Source: Deinococcus sp. (GTDB taxonomy: Bacteria; Deinococcota; Deinococci; Deinococcales; Deinococcaceae). From it: a stretch of DNA of 23,196 bases. The notes under the pieces were generated by a model. That model saw only the letters and a list, made by a program, of their open reading frames with translations, made no database searches and was not told the DNA's origin. Below, piece after piece: positions 21,833 through 23,196 of the stretch. The stretch covers positions 1 through 23,196 of the forward strand of contig NZ_JANYGJ010000138.1 in NCBI RefSeq assembly GCF_025362455.1, read 5' to 3'. The position numbers were made by a program, and so were the translations under genes. Positions within the stretch are counted from its first letter, which is position 1. Each line of letters opens with the position of its first letter.

Positions 21833-22681
21833 ATGAACGTCGTCATCAGCGTGGATATGGAAGGCGTGTGCGGAGTCAGCTCGTGGGTGCAGGTCAGCCC
21901 GCCGGAATTCGGGGGCCTGGTCAGCGGCGCCGGGTACGAACGTGCCCGCATTCAGATGACCCTGGAAGCGGGCGCCGCCGCCCTGGGTGCCTTCGAGGCC
22001 GGAGCTGGGGGCGTGACCATCGCCGACTCACACGATGGGATGCGCAACCTGCTCCCTGAGCTGCTCGATGAACGGGTGCGCCTGGTCACCGGCTACGACC
22101 GCCCGCTGAGCATGGTGCAGGGCGTCGAGGAGCCCGGGGTGGACGCTTTGCTCCTCGTCGGCTACCACGCCCGCGCCAGCACGGTGGGCGCCCCGCTGGC
22201 CCACACCTGGAACGGCTACGTGAGGGACGTGCGGGTGAACGGTACTCCGGCAGGCGAACCGTACCTCAACGCGCTGCTGGCCGCCCATTTCGGCGTGCCG
22301 GTGGTGTTCATCAGCGGCGACGATCAGGCGGTGGCGCAGGTGCGAGACCAGCTCGGAGAGCAGGTCATCGGCGTGAGCGTCAAGCGCGGCCTGAGCATGT
22401 TCAGCGCCGTGCATCTGCATCCCAAAAAGGCGCTCGAACTTATTCAGGCGGGCGCGAAACGGGCTGTCGAATCTGCCCGCGCCGCGCCCCTCCAGATCAG
22501 CTATCCCGCCAGTGTGCAGCTCAGCTTCGAGCACCAGGCCCGCGCCGACCAGTGCGAGCGCGTGCCCGGCGTGACGCGCCTGGACGCCATGACCGTCGAG
22601 TACACCAGCCCCGACGCCCTGCACCTGTTCCAGACCTTCCGGATGCTGTGCAAGGTGGCGGACGTGCGGCTGAACGGGTAG
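21833..22681 (+). CDS. M55 family D-aminopeptidase (DppA-like)
   Basis: A 282-residue zinc aminopeptidase of family M55, whose prototype B. subtilis DppA cleaves D-amino acids from peptides such as those released from cell walls. Metal ligands fit the family: D8 and E10 in SVDMEG, H67 in ADSHDG, H112 in GYHA and E142 in GEPYLNA. H124 in LAHTWNG is the probable nucleophile. The segment FISGDDQAVAQV and the late GLSMFSAVHLHP are also family-typical. It is cytoplasmic, without a signal peptide, and probably recycles peptidoglycan-derived D-peptides. It follows the ACT and unknown genes in the same direction but has its own candidate -10 element. Confidence 0.93.
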   Translation: MNVVISVDMEGVCGVSSWVQVSPPEFGGLVSGAGYERARIQMTLEAGAAALGAFEAGAGGVTIADSHDGMRNLLPELLDERVRLVTGYDRPLSMVQGVEEPGVDALLLVGYHARASTVGAPLAHTWNGYVRDVRVNGTPAGEPYLNALLAAHFGVPVVFISGDDQAVAQVRDQLGEQVIGVSVKRGLSMFSAVHLHPKKALELIQAGAKRAVESARAAPLQISYPASVQLSFEHQARADQCERVPGVTRLDAMTVEYTSPDALHLFQTFRMLCKVADVRLNG

Positions 22682-22684
22682 AGA

Positions 22685-22811
22685 TGGGAAGTCGGAAGTG
22701 GGGTGTGGGGAGAGACGCGGGACGGTGGACGGGGTGGAGTTGACCGGGTGCAGAGAAACAGCAATCTCTGCCAGGCCATTCGCTGTTCCCACTTCCCCCA
22801 TCCCACTTCCC
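22685..22811. repeat. Imperfect inverted GGGAAGT/ACTTCCC repeats between dppA-like and pdxY
   Basis: The left arm TGGGAAGTCGGAAGTGGGG (22685-22703) is matched, with a gap, by the complement of the right arm (22788-22811). A small hairpin CAGAGA with TCTCTG (22751-22756 and 22765-22770) lies between them. There is no gene in this 141-base gap. It may be a degenerate dispersed repeat or a weak terminator. Confidence 0.45.
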
Positions 22812-22813
22812 TC

Positions 22814-22819
22814 TATCCT
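22814..22819 (+). promoter_or_regulatory. Candidate -10 element, leaderless pdxY
   Basis: TATCCT lies 6 bases before the second of two adjacent ATGs (22823 and 22826), which points to 22826 as the start if the transcript is leaderless. Confidence 0.4.
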
Positions 22820-22822
22820 CAG

Positions 22823-23196
22823 ATGATGACGACGCCAACGCTCCCCACCAACATCCTCTCGATTCAGTCCTGGGTCAGCTACGGCCATGTGGGCAACGCC
22901 GCCGCCGTGTTTCCGTTGCAGCGCCTGGGCTTCGAAGTCTGGGCCATTCATACCGTCCAGTTTTCCAACCACACCGGCTACGGAGAGTGGACCGGCCCGG
23001 TGTTCGCCCCCGAAGTGGTGGCCGATCTGCTCAGCGGCATCGAGGCGCGGGGTGCCCTGCCGAGTTGCGGCGCCGTGCTCAGCGGCTACATGGGCTCGGG
23101 GGGCACGGTGGGCGCCGTGGTGGAGGCGGTGCGCCGGGTCCGGGCCGCCAACCCGGACGCCCTGTACTGCTGCGACCCCGTGATGGGCGACGTGGG
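22823..23196 (+). CDS. pdxY: Pyridoxal/pyridoxamine kinase PdxY (3' truncated by window end)
   Basis: The first 124 codons of a PfkB-like (ribokinase-fold) B6-vitamer kinase, running off the window. The N-terminus NILSIQSWVSYGHVGNAAAV is the PdxY/PdxK signature, where the usual SxVxxGxVGN loop binds the vitamer. It is followed by FPLQRLGFEVWAIHTVQFSN, HTGYGEWTG, SGYMGSGGTVG and YCCDPVMGD, all typical. The enzyme phosphorylates pyridoxal and pyridoxamine in the salvage path to pyridoxal phosphate. About 170 residues with the ATP-binding anion hole lie outside the window. Either of two tandem ATGs may be used, the second better placed for a leaderless mRNA. Confidence 0.95.
   Translation, partial: MMTTPTLPTNILSIQSWVSYGHVGNAAAVFPLQRLGFEVWAIHTVQFSNHTGYGEWTGPVFAPEVVADLLSGIEARGALPSCGAVLSGYMGSGGTVGAVVEAVRRVRAANPDALYCCDPVMGDV

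Overview
The window looks like chromosomal DNA from a Deinococcus or close relative. The reasons are high GC with strong GC3 in genes, a Dps whose core and N-terminal metal site closely resemble D. radiodurans Dps1 (recalled, not searched), Thermus/Deinococcus-type MglA, many small secreted proteins, and repeated TANNNT -10 boxes 5-7 nt before start codons, the pattern of leaderless mRNAs known to be common in Deinococcus. No tRNA, rRNA, CRISPR array, prophage or transposase gene was seen.

Layout. 1-1694 (+): C-terminal part of an MGDG-synthase/MurG-like glycosyltransferase, coupled to a polysaccharide deacetylase. 1696-3932 (-): C39-like peptidase with TPRs, DM13-domain protein and YceI-family protein, all exported. 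4081-6053 (+): ECF sigma factor translationally coupled to a zinc-finger/TM/beta-propeller anti-sigma factor, divergent from yceI. 6182-8789 (-): GNAT acetyltransferase overlapping a class III sirtuin, a DUF3105 lipoprotein and a small secreted protein. 8847-11173 (+): MBL-fold hydrolase, Dps1 with a clear terminator, and a DUF4385 protein.

11365-15521 is a patch of secreted, little-known proteins. It holds a 250-aa exported protein, a remnant on the minus strand, a small MITE-like element, a PsbP/DUF1795-like protein, and a 656-aa modular secreted protein whose N- and C-terminal modules resemble its two smaller neighbours. This patch and the flanking 15.5-16.8 kb carry several tandem and palindromic repeats. 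Then come a metallophosphoesterase (+), a large exported phosphodiester glycosidase (-), and a plus-strand run: MglB (roadblock), MglA GTPase, ACT-domain protein, an unknown protein, M55 D-aminopeptidase and the start of pyridoxal kinase PdxY, cut by the window end.

How the genes may work together (inference). The sigma/anti-sigma pair may control the divergent YceI/DM13 envelope operon. GNAT and sirtuin may form a protein acylation/deacylation pair. MglA and MglB form the known GTPase/GAP polarity module. The 11.3-15.5 kb cluster is the least described part and, with the sirtuin leader repeats, the best place to look for something new.
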